The position numbers were made by a program, and so were the translations under genes. From Candidatus Omnitrophota bacterium (GTDB lineage: Bacteria > Hinthialibacterota > Hinthialibacteria > Hinthialibacterales > JAKPRU01): a stretch of 6,473 bases of DNA. The notes beneath the pieces are model-generated. The model searched no databases and was not told the DNA's origin. It saw only the letters and a program-made list of their open reading frames with translations. Positions 6,098-6,473 of the stretch are shown in pieces (within the stretch, counting starts at the first letter, position 1; each line of letters begins with the position of its first letter). Location of the stretch: the NCBI GenBank assembly GCA_029557025.1, contig JAKPRU010000527.1:1-6473 (forward strand), in the 5' to 3' direction.

Positions 6098-6472
6098 TTA
6101 TTCCGCTGTATCCCAGAGTCTGGGGATGTTGACTTCCTGTTCGATCCTGCTGCCGAGCCGGAACAGGACTGTCTCATTGAACGGCTGGGCCATGAGCTGA
6201 ACGCTGACCGGAAGCCCTTTGTGGAAATCCACCGGGAACGCAAGCCCCGGAATACCCACGACGTTGGCGATGGTGGAATAGACATCCGTGAGATACATCG
6301 CCAGGGGATCATCGGTTTTTTCGCCGAGTTTGAATGCCTTACAAGGCGCAACGGGGGCAAGAATGGCATCGCAGGACCGGAACGCCTCGGCAAATTCATT
6401 GCTGACCAGTCTCCGCGCTTTTGTGGCCTCCAGATACCAGTCATCATAAAACCCGGCGGAAAGTGCGTAAGT
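6098..6472 (-). CDS. gatA: Asp-tRNA(Asn)/Glu-tRNA(Gln) amidotransferase subunit A, C-terminal part (partial)
   Basis: This is the last 124 codons of GatA, cut by the right window edge and ending in TAA. GatA is the amidase subunit of the cytoplasmic GatCAB complex. It releases ammonia from glutamine, and the ammonia is used to convert misacylated Glu-tRNA(Gln) or Asp-tRNA(Asn) to the correct amide form. The visible part starts with TYALSAGFYDDWYLEATKAR, the family's conserved 'G-TYALSAGYYDAYY' segment. It continues with DAILAPVAP, FKLGEKTDDPLAMYL and VVGIPGLAFPVDF, then GLPVSVQLMAQPFNE, all typical of the GatA C-terminal half. The Lys-Ser-Ser catalytic residues lie upstream, outside the window. 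A Cys stands where GatA usually has Pro or Thr just before the AFKLGE motif; I see no reason to call this damaging. trmO begins about 20 bases downstream on the same strand, so co-transcription is likely. The family call is firm; the start is not visible. Confidence 0.95.
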   Translation of the reverse strand, partial: TYALSAGFYDDWYLEATKARRLVSNEFAEAFRSCDAILAPVAPCKAFKLGEKTDDPLAMYLTDVYSTIANVVGIPGLAFPVDFHKGLPVSVQLMAQPFNETVLFRLGSRIEQEVNIPRLWDTAE

Positions 6473-6473
6473 T

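Overview
The window is a compact stretch of bacterial chromosome in which every supportable gene lies on the minus strand. Reading in the direction of transcription (right to left), it holds the 3' end of gatA (amidotransferase subunit A), a short trmO (tRNA t6A37 methyltransferase), a MATE-family multidrug/Na+ or H+ antiporter, one very large flagellin gene (857 codons) and a small unrecognised protein gene. Base composition is moderately GC-rich. The flagellin shows a flagellated bacterium, and gatA suggests the indirect (transamidation) route to Gln-tRNA and/or Asn-tRNA. I cannot place the phylum from these genes. No mobile element, CRISPR array, rRNA or tRNA is visible.

Region by region: 6098-6472 is the last 124 codons of gatA, and trmO (5577-6077) follows after about 20 bases, probably on the same transcript. 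A rho-independent terminator (5541-5572) closes that unit right after the trmO stop. The MATE gene (3951-5384, or 5396 with the upstream ATG) is a separate unit. A 380-base spacer (3571-3950) precedes fliC; it carries a sigma-28-like promoter candidate, a small hairpin between that promoter and the ribosome binding site, and several inverted or direct repeats. fliC occupies 997-3570 and is followed by a very GC-rich hairpin (950-983). The hypothetical gene (351-860) lies 136 bases downstream of fliC on the same strand. Bases 1-350 hold no gene I can support.

The first two genes serve translation fidelity (tRNA charging and tRNA modification) and the MATE protein is an envelope exporter. The flagellin is the filament subunit and stands apart from other flagellar genes in this window. 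Its most unusual property is size. Canonical D0/D1 ends flank roughly 550 residues of variable domain that contains two similar beta-rich modules, reminiscent of hook-protein inserts. I see no clear new multi-gene system. The items most worth a second look are the enlarged flagellin, the orphan gene behind it, and the structured non-coding DNA on either side of fliC.
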